Below are positions 41,522 through 52,049 of a stretch of 64,000 nucleotides of DNA, one piece after another; the first letter of the stretch is position 1, and every line of letters starts with the position of its first letter. The notes below the pieces were generated by a model that saw nothing but the letters and a program-made list of their open reading frames with translations, did not search any database and was not told where the DNA came from. A program made the translations under genes and the position numbers. This DNA is from an uncultured Prochlorococcus sp. (lineage in GTDB: Bacteria; Cyanobacteriota; Cyanobacteriia; PCC-6307; Cyanobiaceae). The DNA lies in the NCBI GenBank assembly GCA_902583265.1, contig CACHVD010000005.1, positions 1 through 64,000 of the forward strand, written 5' to 3'.

Positions 41522-42991
41522 TTGAGAGATTTACTTAAAAAACCTATATGGAAAAATTTAGAGTTGGGATATGCAATTCCTGATAGTATTCATGCCGTTT
41601 CTGTAGCATTACCAACTTGGAATGATGTAATAAATTACGAGGAAAAAGATCAAGAATGCATGAATTTATTGAAGTCCATTTACCCACGATTCGGGCTAAA
41701 TCCCATAGTGAAAAGATTATGCGAAAAAGTAAAAAAGCAAAATTACTACAACAATAAAAGTATCTGGCCATATCCGAATGAAAGCATAGCTTTTAAAGCT
41801 AAAAAATACATTGATAGAAATACTTCTGAACAATTCTCATTAATAGAAAAAAGAGGTAATTTAGCTTTCTTAATAACTGAAAAAGAAGGAAGTATTTATG
41901 CAAAATATTTTTGGCAACATACTGGTCTTGGTCTATCTTCAAGAGCTGCCGCTATAGAACTAGGTCTTGAAGATTGCCCGTCAAAATCTTACGTGAATGA
42001 ATGTTCTCAAAAAATAAAAAAAAGAATTTCTAAATCTACAAAAATTAACTCTAATGATATTCACTTAACTTCATCTGGAATGTCTGCATTGCATACATCA
42101 TTAGAAATCATATATAAATTATTTCCAGCTAAACCAACACTCCAAGTTGGTTTTCCATATGTAGATGTACTTAAATTACCAATGAAAATCTTTCACGGAG
42201 CAAAGTTAATTACAGAAGAAAATTGCGCAGATATTGAATTAGAAATTAAAAGAATAAATCCATCAGCATTAATTATTGAACTTCCAAGTAATCCAATGCT
42301 CAAATGTGTAAACATTAAAAAAATTTCAAAAATAGCAAAAAAGTTAAATATTCCCCTAATTGTTGACGATACAATTGGTTCAAATTTAAATATAAATTCC
42401 CTAGAACATGCAGATATAGTTTTTACTTCACTTACAAAAATTTTTTCAGGTAGTGGTGATATTCTTGCCGGATCATTAATACTAAATCCAAAAAGCAAAT
42501 GGATTGATCAATTTAGAAATGCATTAAACGAGATTAATCTTCCAATACTTTCCGATGGAGATACAGTTTATCTAGAGAAAGCTAGTAGAGATGTAAATCA
42601 AAGAGTTTTTGAACAAAATAAAGCATGTTTAGAATTAAAAAAAAGATTAGAGACCCATAGCGAGATTAAAAATATTTTCCATCCTGAAAATTGTCCAAAT
42701 TTTAATTCTTTACTTACTTCTGATGGAGGATACGGCTGCTTATTATCATTTGAATTAAAGGGAGGATTGAACAAAGCTAAGAAATTTTATGATTCTCTAC
42801 AAGTATCTAAAGGACCTAGTTTAGGTACAAAATTTACTCTGGTTTGTCCTTATGTTTTACTAGCTCATTATGACGAGCTGGATTGGGCTGAAAGTTTTGG
42901 TATACCATCGCACCTTATTAGAGTATCAGTTGGATTAGAAGACCAAGATCAATTATGGAAAACCTTTTCTGAAGCACTAAATAATTTCTAA
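41522..42991 (+). CDS. Second Cys/Met metabolism PLP enzyme with N-terminal extension (cystathionine gamma-synthase-like)
   Basis: IVDDTIGSNLNINSLEHADIVFTSLTKIFSGSGDILAGS; TTG start 4 nt after upstream stop. Confidence 0.88.
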   Translation: MRDLLKKPIWKNLELGYAIPDSIHAVSVALPTWNDVINYEEKDQECMNLLKSIYPRFGLNPIVKRLCEKVKKQNYYNNKSIWPYPNESIAFKAKKYIDRNTSEQFSLIEKRGNLAFLITEKEGSIYAKYFWQHTGLGLSSRAAAIELGLEDCPSKSYVNECSQKIKKRISKSTKINSNDIHLTSSGMSALHTSLEIIYKLFPAKPTLQVGFPYVDVLKLPMKIFHGAKLITEENCADIELEIKRINPSALIIELPSNPMLKCVNIKKISKIAKKLNIPLIVDDTIGSNLNINSLEHADIVFTSLTKIFSGSGDILAGSLILNPKSKWIDQFRNALNEINLPILSDGDTVYLEKASRDVNQRVFEQNKACLELKKRLETHSEIKNIFHPENCPNFNSLLTSDGGYGCLLSFELKGGLNKAKKFYDSLQVSKGPSLGTKFTLVCPYVLLAHYDELDWAESFGIPSHLIRVSVGLEDQDQLWKTFSEALNNF

Positions 42992-43075
42992 ATTCCTAGT
43001 ATTTACCGTATAGAAACTTATATACTCTTTTTCTGAATAATAGTTAGTATTAATATATATTTTCTCAATATATAA

Positions 43076-44062
43076 ATGGCAAAAATTTATGAGGACAACA
43101 GTTTTGCTATTGGAAACACTCCATTAGTAAAATTAAAATCAGTTACTAAAAACGCGAAAGCTACAGTACTTGCAAAAATTGAAGGTAGAAACCCCGCTTA
43201 TAGTGTCAAATGTAGGATCGGCGCAAACATGATCTGGGATGCCGAGAAAAGCGGGAAACTTACAAAAGACAAAACTATTGTTGAGCCAACTTCTGGAAAT
43301 ACAGGAATTGCTCTAGCTTTTACTGCTTCAGCAAGAGGTTATAAACTGATCCTTACAATGCCAGAATCCATGTCAATTGAAAGAAGAAGGGTTATGGCAG
43401 TATTGGGTGCTGAAATTGTTTTAACAGAAGCATCTAAAGGTATGCCTGGAGCAATAGCTAAAGCTAAAGAAATTGCAGAAAGTAATCCATCTCAATACTT
43501 CATGCCAGGTCAATTTGATAACCCAGCAAACCCTGAAATTCATTTCAAAACTACTGGACCAGAAATCTGGGATGATTGCGATGGTGAAATTGATGTCCTA
43601 GTTGCAGGGGTAGGAACTGGCGGCACAATTACAGGAGTTTCAAGATACATTAAGCAAGAGAAGGGCAAGAATATCACTTCTGTAGCTGTTGAACCATCAC
43701 ATAGTCCTGTTATTACACAGACAATGAATGGAGAAGAGGTTAAATCCGGACCACACAAAATTCAAGGAATTGGAGCAGGATTTATTCCTAAGAACCTTGA
43801 CTTATCAATTGTTGACAAGGTTGAACAAGTAACAAATGAAGAATCAATAGAGATGGCTCTTAGATTAGCCAAAGAGGAAGGTCTTTTAGTAGGAATATCT
43901 TGTGGAGCTGCTGCTGCAGCTGCGGTTAGATTAGCTGAACAAGATGAATATGCTGGAAAGACAATTGTAGTTGTTCTACCTGATTTAGCAGAGAGGTATT
44001 TATCATCAATTATGTTTACTGAAGTTCCAAGCGGAATCATTCAAGAACCAGTCAAAGCCTAA
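43076..44062 (+). CDS. cysK: Cysteine synthase A
   Basis: [61 protein letters not shown]. Confidence 0.96.
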   Translation: MAKIYEDNSFAIGNTPLVKLKSVTKNAKATVLAKIEGRNPAYSVKCRIGANMIWDAEKSGKLTKDKTIVEPTSGNTGIALAFTASARGYKLILTMPESMSIERRRVMAVLGAEIVLTEASKGMPGAIAKAKEIAESNPSQYFMPGQFDNPANPEIHFKTTGPEIWDDCDGEIDVLVAGVGTGGTITGVSRYIKQEKGKNITSVAVEPSHSPVITQTMNGEEVKSGPHKIQGIGAGFIPKNLDLSIVDKVEQVTNEESIEMALRLAKEEGLLVGISCGAAAAAAVRLAEQDEYAGKTIVVVLPDLAERYLSSIMFTEVPSGIIQEPVKA

Positions 44063-45189
44063 TTCAATTTTTTCTCCAGTAGTGAGTCTGGTGAAATATA
44101 CATCGCATCGCCATAAGAGAAGAATCTAAATTTTTCTTTTATGGCTTTTTTATATAGATCTAATAATCTTTCTCTACCAATCATTGCACTTACTAAAAGT
44201 AATAATGAACTTTTAGGGAGATGAAAATTAGTTAATAATCCATCAACTACCTTAAATTTATAACCTGGCTTAATTACTAAATCTACGTATTTAGCTATGG
44301 GAATAAAGTCATTAATTTCGTGAGAATAACAACTTTCAAGAGCTCTTACGCTAGTTGTACCAATAGCAATTATTTTTCTATCTGTTTTCTTTATTCTTTT
44401 TATTTCCTCCACTACTTCCTTATTAACACTTACCCATTCTTTGTGAAGTTTTAAGTTACTTAAATCTTCTTGATCAATTGGTTTGAATGTTCCATAACCC
44501 ACGTGCAAAGTTATCGGTAAGATTATTACGCCTTTTTTTTTTAGATTGGAAATAAGACTTTTGCTTAAGTGTAAACCAGCTGTTGGTGCAGCAACTGCCC
44601 CCGGATTTGTTGCATACTCAGTTTGATAACTTTTCTCATGAAAAGATTCTTCTTCGGAATTTTTTATATAAGGAGGAAGAGGGATTTCCCCGTATTTATC
44701 AAGAAGTTCATTCATTGAATTGAGACAAGTTATATTTTCCGGAAATTTAATAAATCTCCCTCCAGTTTCTTCATCAACTCCATCAACAATCAAATTAATA
44801 TCTTGTGCTAATGGAGATTTTATTTTTAATTTTCTATTTATTTTTAACTTTTTTGCTGGCTTTGCCAAACATAACCAAACACATTCATGGGATCTTTCTA
44901 AAACTAATAATTCTACTAATGTCTTATTTTCTAATTCAACCTTTAACCTAGCTTTCATAACTTTAGTATTATTTACAATTACAAGATCCCCTTCTCTAAA
45001 TTCATCTAAAAGATTCTTGGTAAATTTATTAGTTAAACAGTCTTCTTCTAAAAAACTATTTCTAACTATCATCAATCTTGATTCATGCCTAATTGCAGAA
45101 GGTTTACTAGCAATTAATGAAGGATCAAGTAAATAATCATAAGCTTCAAGCTTATAATCTCTTTCTTCATTATTAATTTGAGAAATCAA
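44059..45189 (-). CDS. queA: S-adenosylmethionine:tRNA ribosyltransferase-isomerase
   Basis: [61 protein letters not shown]. Confidence 0.96.
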   Translation of the reverse strand: MISQINNEERDYKLEAYDYLLDPSLIASKPSAIRHESRLMIVRNSFLEEDCLTNKFTKNLLDEFREGDLVIVNNTKVMKARLKVELENKTLVELLVLERSHECVWLCLAKPAKKLKINRKLKIKSPLAQDINLIVDGVDEETGGRFIKFPENITCLNSMNELLDKYGEIPLPPYIKNSEEESFHEKSYQTEYATNPGAVAAPTAGLHLSKSLISNLKKKGVIILPITLHVGYGTFKPIDQEDLSNLKLHKEWVSVNKEVVEEIKRIKKTDRKIIAIGTTSVRALESCYSHEINDFIPIAKYVDLVIKPGYKFKVVDGLLTNFHLPKSSLLLLVSAMIGRERLLDLYKKAIKEKFRFFSYGDAMYISPDSLLEKKLN

Positions 45190-45195
45190 TTAAAT

Positions 45196-46563
45196 TTAGG
45201 AGACAAGAGTCTCTGGCTCATCTTCAACTAGGGAAGCCAAGTCTTTTAAGAATGAAGCTCCATCAGCTCCGTAGATCACTCTATGATCAGCTGTTAGATT
45301 TACTTGCATTATTTTTTTAACAGATATTGAACCATCACTATTAGCAACAACGGTTGGTTTCGATGATGCTATGGCTAAAATAGCACCGGTACCTGGAGGA
45401 AGAATTGCGTCAAATCTATCAACGCCAAACATCCCAAGGTTAGATAAAGTGAATGTTCCTGTTGAGTATTCATCAGGTTCTAATTGTTTTGATCTTGATC
45501 TTTTTACGAGATCTTTCCATTCCCTAGACAATTCAAATAAATCAGTATTGCATGGTTCTTTTAAAACTGGAGTTATTAGTCCACCATCTTCCATCGCAAC
45601 AGCAACAGCAATATTTATATTTTCTGGATAAGAAATTCCATTTTCTGAAAAACTTGAGTTAACTTGAGGATGTTTCTTTAGTGTCTTTGCAACTGCCTTT
45701 ACTAGTAAAGCAGTCATAGTAACTCCGTTCTGTTTTACTTTTTTGTAGAAATTATCTAATTTATCTGTGTTAATGGAATAACCCACCCTAAAACATGGCA
45801 CATCTAAACTAGATTCCATATTTTTATTTACCGCTTTTTGAAGAGTATTAAATTGAACTGTTTCTCCGGGATTACCAAAACTATTTCCTGAAGTTTCTGG
45901 TTTACTTTCAACTCCCAAATTTGCACCAGGAATACTTGCAGGAGAACCACCTTCACCTATCCATGGTATAGAGACTGGTTGGCCATTAGCTTTTAAAATA
46001 TCATCGGCTTGAATCCTTCCGTGAGGCCCAGATCCATGAACCTTTGCTAAATCAACACCCATTTGAGAGGCAAGTTTTTTAGCTCTTGGAGATGCAATTA
46101 TCCTCGAAGAAACATTACTTGTAGCAGCATTTATTTGATCGCTACTGAAAGATGGGGCTGCCTTTTCACTCATTAATACAACTTCTTTTTCTTTTTTTTC
46201 AAAAATTTCACTTTGAACTTCAGGTTTTTCTTCCGTTTTATTGCTTACCAATTCAAGTTGATCTGAACTAGAAACTTCGGGTTGTTTTCCTTTATTTTGT
46301 TCTTGAACAGAAGCTATCTCATCCTCATTTTCTACAATAAGACCGATAGTCTCTCCTACTGGTGCAGTGCTGCCAGCGGGCATTAAAACAGCTGCAAGAT
46401 ATCCATCTTGAAAAGATTCAACATCCATATCTGCCTTGTCAGATTCAACAACCAAGACAGATTCACCTCTTTCAACTTTATCTCCTGGATTTTTCAACCA
46501 TTCCACAATCTTGCCCTCCGTCATAGTAGAACTCAAGGCAGGCATGAATATTTCGTGAGACAT
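45196..46563 (-). CDS. pdhC: Dihydrolipoamide acetyltransferase (pyruvate dehydrogenase E2)
   Basis: Lipoyl domain VVESDKADMDVESF, E3-binding domain, catalytic domain VNLTADHRVIYGADGA. Confidence 0.95.
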   Translation of the reverse strand: MSHEIFMPALSSTMTEGKIVEWLKNPGDKVERGESVLVVESDKADMDVESFQDGYLAAVLMPAGSTAPVGETIGLIVENEDEIASVQEQNKGKQPEVSSSDQLELVSNKTEEKPEVQSEIFEKKEKEVVLMSEKAAPSFSSDQINAATSNVSSRIIASPRAKKLASQMGVDLAKVHGSGPHGRIQADDILKANGQPVSIPWIGEGGSPASIPGANLGVESKPETSGNSFGNPGETVQFNTLQKAVNKNMESSLDVPCFRVGYSINTDKLDNFYKKVKQNGVTMTALLVKAVAKTLKKHPQVNSSFSENGISYPENINIAVAVAMEDGGLITPVLKEPCNTDLFELSREWKDLVKRSRSKQLEPDEYSTGTFTLSNLGMFGVDRFDAILPPGTGAILAIASSKPTVVANSDGSISVKKIMQVNLTADHRVIYGADGASFLKDLASLVEDEPETLVS

Positions 46564-46781
46564 AAGAAAATTGTTATTGCATAAGTTTCAAGGGATTTCT
46601 ACCAAACTTCCTAAAGTTTTTATGGTTAAGAACCCTTTAAACTCTTGTTTTAATTATACGAAATCATGTTCACAGTGGGAACTCTTAAAACTTAAGAAAG
46701 TAATAATTTAGATCGATTAGAATTTAAAACTTTTCGAAATTAAGATTTACTTATATTTATCAAAAATACTAAATCTTCTCT

Positions 46782-47225
46782 TTAATTATTATCTATAGAT
46801 TGAATAACTCCATCTTTAACCGTAATCGATACTTGCATTTTTTCAATTAGATTGTCTCCCAAAGTGACATCACAGAAACTATCCACTTGCCCTTGATCAA
46901 CAATTTCGTCCATTTTTAATTCGCGAACTTGACTCTGTTGTTGAAGAAGATTTCTTTTTTGTTCTTCAATTTCATTTCGTTTTGCTGCAACTTGTTGTTG
47001 CACCTGACTAACCTGTTCTTGAACTCTTGGATCTAGGGGATTAACCGATTGGGATCTAATATTATTTACTATTTGCTGCCCCTCTTGCTCCAGTTGCGAT
47101 AATTGCTGATCAATGTTTGAAATTGCTTTACTTAATTCTTTTTCAGCATCTTCCTTCCAAGTTGGTGTAACTACAGCTTTAATAGCTATTGAGCGCTTTA
47201 TAGATATTGAGTTTTTTGTTTCCAT
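46782..47225 (-). CDS. YlqD-like family protein
   Basis: Coiled-coil Gln-rich protein with IKAVVTPTWKEDAEKELSKAISNIDQQLSQLEQEGQQ. Confidence 0.7.
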   Translation of the reverse strand: METKNSISIKRSIAIKAVVTPTWKEDAEKELSKAISNIDQQLSQLEQEGQQIVNNIRSQSVNPLDPRVQEQVSQVQQQVAAKRNEIEEQKRNLLQQQSQVRELKMDEIVDQGQVDSFCDVTLGDNLIEKMQVSITVKDGVIQSIDNN

Positions 47226-47263
47226 AAAAAATTAAATTGCCTTTTCAATATAGATAGAACAAA

Positions 47264-49207
47264 TCAAATTTTCTTACTAAATTTGTTTTCATACATATTT
47301 TCTATTTGTAATGAATACTTTTTTTCTATTTCTTTTCTTTTTTGTTTAAGAGTTTGTGTTAATAACCCATTTTCTAGAGTAAAGGCATCAACAAAATAAC
47401 AATCTAATATTTGTTCTTCTGATCTTGCTCCTAATCGACTTTTAAGCAAATTATTAATTTGTGATTTGAAAAATGTACCAATTTTCTTATTCAGGTTTAA
47501 TTTTGAAAGGTCTTCTTCCAAAAACTTGCTTTTAACCAATTCGACATTAGGAACTACGAGAGCTGTTAAACATTTCTTATCTTGTCCTACTAATTGAATC
47601 TGATTAATAAATTCTGAACTAAGAATTTCAGTCTCCAGGGGATTCGGTTCTATATTTTCACCACTTGATAGCACTATTGTATCCTTGGCTCTTCCGGTTA
47701 TAAAGAGAGAACCATTTGGTATTAGAAAACCTAAATCACCAGTATCAAACCAACCATCCTTGGATAAAACATCATTTGTAGCTATTTCATTATTAAGATA
47801 ACCTTTCATTACTTGCGGCCCCCTTACAAGAATTTTCCCGATTTCTCTGAACTTAAGAATCTTTTTTTTATCATCATTCACTATTTTGATTTCAGTAAAT
47901 GAAAGAGGCTGCCCAGATGATCCTCTAACATTTAATTCTCTTCTCCTACAAGTTAATACTGGACTAGTTTCTGTGAGTCCATATCCCACCAAAACATCTA
48001 CACCTAAAGATTCAAAAAAAAGATCTACATGTTCTGGCAATGCACCTCCACCATTAATAGGAAATTTCAGTTTTTCTCCGCATAGTTGTCTAAGAATATT
48101 CGGCCATAAAAAAATAGTAGACAATTTATGTAAAGGGTATCGGCTAATAACAGAACCCAGTAAGGGGATTTTTGATTTAAAAGTTATTTGATTTATATCT
48201 ATATTTCTTATCTTTCTAAGACTTCTTTTAAAAACCGAACTATTACTTATCAAAAACTTAATAAGTTTTTGCTTTTTGGAAGGCATTTTTTTCAAAGCCT
48301 GAAAAAAACCATCATGTATTGCTTCCCATAGTCTCGGTACAGTGGCCATGACAACAGGTTTTATTTGTGTAATATCATCTTTAAGAAATTTTGGAATTGT
48401 GTAGTATTGAGAACAACCGCATGAAAAAAAGAAGTATTCAGCACTTCTCTCATAAGAATGCCAGATAGGCAAAACGCTTAATACAGAGGTACCTGGCTCT
48501 GGATCAGCGATATAGGCTAAATTGATTATTTGATGTAAAAAATTTGCATGAGTCAAAGGCACACCTTTAGGTTTTCCGGTCGTCCCAGAAGTGTAAAGAA
48601 TGGTAGCGATGTCATCAATTTCTGGATTAAATTTTTCAAGATTATTATTTTGTGAATTTTCTTTTTCTACTGAACTTATGAATGTACTCCAACTTATTAA
48701 ACTTTCAAATTGTTCATCTTCTAAATTGATTATAAATTTCAGTCTTTTTTTTAATTCTTCTTTGTTGTTTAACTTTAGCCAAATTTCCTTAGATTGAACT
48801 ATTAGTCCTACTGAATTAGAGTGCCCAATAATATAGTCTAATTCTACTGAAGGAGAATTAATACCTCTCACTGCATTTATAGCTCCTAAACGCATTAAGC
48901 CTTGATCCACTGCTAGCCATCTTGGAGAATTTTCAGATATTACAGTAACTACATCCCCCTTTGCTAAACCATAATTTTTAAAAGAAAAAGAGACTTTTGT
49001 TATTAAATCAGCCAGCTCAGAATAAGAAAATTTTTCTTTGTATTTCCCTCTTAAATCGCAAACAGCTAAAGTATCACCACATTTAAATTTTAATTTTTCC
49101 CAAATTTGATCTATGTGATCAAGGTTCTTAATAAAATCTCTATTTTTGGCAAATGTATTTTTTTTAGAAAGAGGTTTGGCTGCAGGCCAATACGCTAAAT
49201 CACCCAT
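47264..49207 (-). CDS. Long-chain acyl-CoA/acyl-ACP synthetase (AMP-dependent ligase)
   Basis: ILYTSGTTGKPKGVPLTHANF, LVGYGLTETSPVLTCRR, WFDTGDLGFLIPNGSLFITGRAKDTIVLSSGENIEP. Confidence 0.95.
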   Translation of the reverse strand: MGDLAYWPAAKPLSKKNTFAKNRDFIKNLDHIDQIWEKLKFKCGDTLAVCDLRGKYKEKFSYSELADLITKVSFSFKNYGLAKGDVVTVISENSPRWLAVDQGLMRLGAINAVRGINSPSVELDYIIGHSNSVGLIVQSKEIWLKLNNKEELKKRLKFIINLEDEQFESLISWSTFISSVEKENSQNNNLEKFNPEIDDIATILYTSGTTGKPKGVPLTHANFLHQIINLAYIADPEPGTSVLSVLPIWHSYERSAEYFFFSCGCSQYYTIPKFLKDDITQIKPVVMATVPRLWEAIHDGFFQALKKMPSKKQKLIKFLISNSSVFKRSLRKIRNIDINQITFKSKIPLLGSVISRYPLHKLSTIFLWPNILRQLCGEKLKFPINGGGALPEHVDLFFESLGVDVLVGYGLTETSPVLTCRRRELNVRGSSGQPLSFTEIKIVNDDKKKILKFREIGKILVRGPQVMKGYLNNEIATNDVLSKDGWFDTGDLGFLIPNGSLFITGRAKDTIVLSSGENIEPNPLETEILSSEFINQIQLVGQDKKCLTALVVPNVELVKSKFLEEDLSKLNLNKKIGTFFKSQINNLLKSRLGARSEEQILDCYFVDAFTLENGLLTQTLKQKRKEIEKKYSLQIENMYENKFSKKI

Positions 49208-49234
49208 ATTAAATTGATTTTGAAATTTTAATTT

Positions 49235-49885
49235 CTATTTTGATATAAAATCAAAATTAAATTCTTCCTCGATGGTTTTTTTAACAATTCTCTTGACTTC
49301 TTGAATATTTAAATTTTTGTTGTAATCAATCATATTTGCCATAAGACAATTTTCTATTCCGCAAGGAACAATCTTATTAAAGTTTTCTAATTCGCAGTCA
49401 ATATTGATTGAAAATCCATTTATCGTAATCCATCTTTTACAACCAATTCCAATTGATGCGATTTTCTTATTTCCTATCCAAACACCAGTAAACCCTTTTC
49501 TAGAGTGACATTTTATATTAAAAGCACCAAGGATTTTTATAATAATTTCTTCAATTTTTCTTAAGTACCAATTTAAATCTTTATTAAAATTTTTCAAATC
49601 TAAAACCAAATACGTTACTAATTGTCCTGGCATATGACAAGTTACCTCACCACCTCTATCAATCTTAAAAACATCATATTTAGCATCATTTAGAGAAAAT
49701 AATAAATTATCGTAATTAGATCCTCTCCCCAATGTATAACAGAGTTGATGCTCTCCGATCCAAATAAAATCAGGGTTAGAATTATCTAAAATCAATGCCT
49801 CCTGATATTCTTTTTGTAATTTATAAACATCATTAAAAGAAGAAATATTATCAGGTTGTTTAATTATTGCTGTTCTATTATCCAT
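49235..49885 (-). CDS. lipB: Octanoyltransferase LipB
   Basis: [65 protein letters not shown]. Confidence 0.93.
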   Translation of the reverse strand: MDNRTAIIKQPDNISSFNDVYKLQKEYQEALILDNSNPDFIWIGEHQLCYTLGRGSNYDNLLFSLNDAKYDVFKIDRGGEVTCHMPGQLVTYLVLDLKNFNKDLNWYLRKIEEIIIKILGAFNIKCHSRKGFTGVWIGNKKIASIGIGCKRWITINGFSINIDCELENFNKIVPCGIENCLMANMIDYNKNLNIQEVKRIVKKTIEEEFNFDFISK

Positions 49886-49929
49886 ATTTAAGTAGATTTA
49901 GAAAGTAAGTAAATATTTTTAGATTTGTT

Positions 49930-50514
49930 ATGAAAATTTTAATCCATGGAAAGAATCTTGAGCTCACTGGAGCATTAAAAGAATATACTGAGGCAAAGAT
50001 AGAAAAAGCAACACATCACTATAAGGATATCGTTAAAGAAGCTGACATACACCTTTCAATTGAAAAGAATCCAAGAGTCTCGTTCCAAACTGCAGAAGTT
50101 ACTATTTTTGCAAATGGTACCGTAATTAGAGCTGAAGAAAAAACTGAAAATCTATACTCAAGCATTGATTTAGTTTCAAATAAACTTTGTAGAAAATTAC
50201 GCAAATACAAAGAAAGAAACAATAAAACAATTCATAATAAACAATTTAAAAATAAAGATTCTTTACCAATTGAAAGTATGGAATCAAATTTTTTAAATAA
50301 AGCTTTTTTTAAAGAAGGAACTGAAGCAAGTCTGCCTGAGCCATCTATAAAAAATAAATACTTTGAAATGACTCCAATTTCATCAGACGAAGCAAGAAAA
50401 CAATTAGATCTAATTGATCATGATTTTTATGTTTTTCGAAACAAGAAAAATAATGAACTTCAAGTTATATATAAAAGGAATCATGGAGGTTATGGATTGA
50501 TTCAATCTAAATAA
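49930..50514 (+). CDS. hpf: Ribosome hibernation promoting factor (long form, LrtA/HPF)
   Basis: MKILIHGKNLELTGALKEYTEAKIEKATHHYKD N-terminal and MTPISSDEARKQLDLIDHDFYVFRNKKNNELQVIYKRNHGGYGLI C-terminal domains. Confidence 0.95.
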   Translation: MKILIHGKNLELTGALKEYTEAKIEKATHHYKDIVKEADIHLSIEKNPRVSFQTAEVTIFANGTVIRAEEKTENLYSSIDLVSNKLCRKLRKYKERNNKTIHNKQFKNKDSLPIESMESNFLNKAFFKEGTEASLPEPSIKNKYFEMTPISSDEARKQLDLIDHDFYVFRNKKNNELQVIYKRNHGGYGLIQSK

Positions 50515-50521
50515 GTTTTAA

Positions 50522-51178
50522 ATGCCCAATATTGAATATGAATTAAACGAGAAAATTCATGCGATTATTATTAACCCCTACTTATCATGGGAAGATTTCT
50601 GTGTGAATTGCGATTTAATAAGAAAATACAATATCAAAAATATTTCTACTTCACTAAATTATTTAACTGATCTTAAAAACTGTTTGGGTAATTACAGTGC
50701 GGATATAAACGCACTTATTTCTTACCCTTTGGCAGATTTACCAGTTTCATTTATTGAAGAATTAGTTTGTTATGCAAAAGATAAGGGTGCAAAAGGAATC
50801 GAATATATCCCAAACTTTATCAATTTATCCAAAAGAAATTTAGAAACTTTCGCCGCTGAAATTGAGCAAGTTAAATTATCTGGATTACCAGTTTCAATAA
50901 TCATAAATAAATCAAAACTACAAGAAGAAGTTTTTATTAATGCGATAGAAATATGTTTGGAATTAGGAATAAAAAATTTTCAATTCGGGGACGGGATTGG
51001 ATCTCCTCTTACATCTAATGATGTCCCCGAAATACTAAAAATAACAGGCTCTCAAAATCAAATAAAAGTTGTAGGTGGTATAAAAAAACTGACACAAGTT
51101 ATTGATTTGTTTGATAATGGAATTAGTTGCGTTGGAACTTCTAATTTTTGTGAGATTTTCCAAGAAGTAAATTTTTAA
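50522..51178 (+). CDS. Deoxyribose-phosphate aldolase-like protein (DeoC family, catalytic Lys doubtful)
   Basis: TIM-barrel aldolase-like sequence with KVVGGIKKLTQVIDLFDNG; position in hpf-deoC-recO cluster. Confidence 0.75.
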   Translation: MPNIEYELNEKIHAIIINPYLSWEDFCVNCDLIRKYNIKNISTSLNYLTDLKNCLGNYSADINALISYPLADLPVSFIEELVCYAKDKGAKGIEYIPNFINLSKRNLETFAAEIEQVKLSGLPVSIIINKSKLQEEVFINAIEICLELGIKNFQFGDGIGSPLTSNDVPEILKITGSQNQIKVVGGIKKLTQVIDLFDNGISCVGTSNFCEIFQEVNF

Positions 51179-51964
51179 ATGTCTGGTTCTGGTGAGTGCA
51201 GACTAGAGGGTCTCTGTATTAAAGCTTCTCCATTAGGCGAGAATGATAGATTAATAACTATTCTTACTGATGAGCAGGGGATTGTTCGATTAGCGGTACC
51301 TGGTGCTAGGCGTCCTAAAAGTAGTCTTGCCGCAGCTACTCCATTAACATATTTAAGTCTGCAAATTTTTGGGAAAAGAAATCTTAAATCTGTACGTCAA
51401 ATTAAAATATTAAAAAGCTATTCTGGTCTAGGGAAAAATATTGAATGTCTTGCAGCCGCGCAAGCAATAACTGAATTAACATTTTTATTAGTAGGCAATA
51501 ATGACAAGCAACAAAACTATTTAACTTGTGTTCTTGCACATCTAGATAGGATTTATTTGTATGAAGAATCTAAAGAAGAAGATATTAAAATGCTCTCAAT
51601 GAGTATTCAATCTTTAATCCATCTATTAGCCATCGGTGGTATTAATTTACCAATTCATCATTGTTGTAAAACTGGAGAACCTATTATTCCACCTATAGGA
51701 AATTGGGAATGGAGTTGTTATTTTTTACCAAATGAAGGGTTTTCATCCATAGAAGATTCTCAAAGTAATCTAAAAATAAATGCATCTGAAGTTGCTCTAT
51801 TACAGAGACTTCTTTTCCCAGAATTACCAATAAAATCTAATGGAGAGTTGTTGGGTCCCAAAAAAGTCTGGCTTAAAATATTATTCATTATTGAGACATG
51901 GATCTCTACTCAATTAGAGAAAGAGCTATCTTCACTAAAAATGTTGAGAGAAATATATAGTTAG
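51179..51964 (+). CDS. recO: DNA repair protein RecO
   Basis: LEGLCIKASPLGENDRLITILTDEQGIVRLAVPGARRPKSSLAAATPL. Confidence 0.9.
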   Translation: MSGSGECRLEGLCIKASPLGENDRLITILTDEQGIVRLAVPGARRPKSSLAAATPLTYLSLQIFGKRNLKSVRQIKILKSYSGLGKNIECLAAAQAITELTFLLVGNNDKQQNYLTCVLAHLDRIYLYEESKEEDIKMLSMSIQSLIHLLAIGGINLPIHHCCKTGEPIIPPIGNWEWSCYFLPNEGFSSIEDSQSNLKINASEVALLQRLLFPELPIKSNGELLGPKKVWLKILFIIETWISTQLEKELSSLKMLREIYS

Positions 51965-52049
51965 CATTTTCATTAAGCATTTCAAAATTTAAAAAATATG
52001 ATCATGACGCCTTTGCCTGTTAACTTAATAAATAGTTAATTCAATTAAT

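Noticed and set aside
40355-42991. Two consecutive PLP Cys/Met enzymes as a recent tandem duplication
   Set aside because: The two proteins are highly divergent, and the second has a long N-terminal extension; this looks like an old functional pair rather than recent duplication.
44720-45136. 138-aa plus-strand ORF antisense to queA
   Set aside because: Fully inside queA, a highly conserved gene; no recognisable motif.
46564-46781. 218-bp gap between pdhC and the YlqD-like gene considered as an ncRNA (e.g. Yfr-type) locus
   Set aside because: No recognisable Yfr1-type motif or strong hairpin seen by eye; likely ordinary upstream/promoter DNA.
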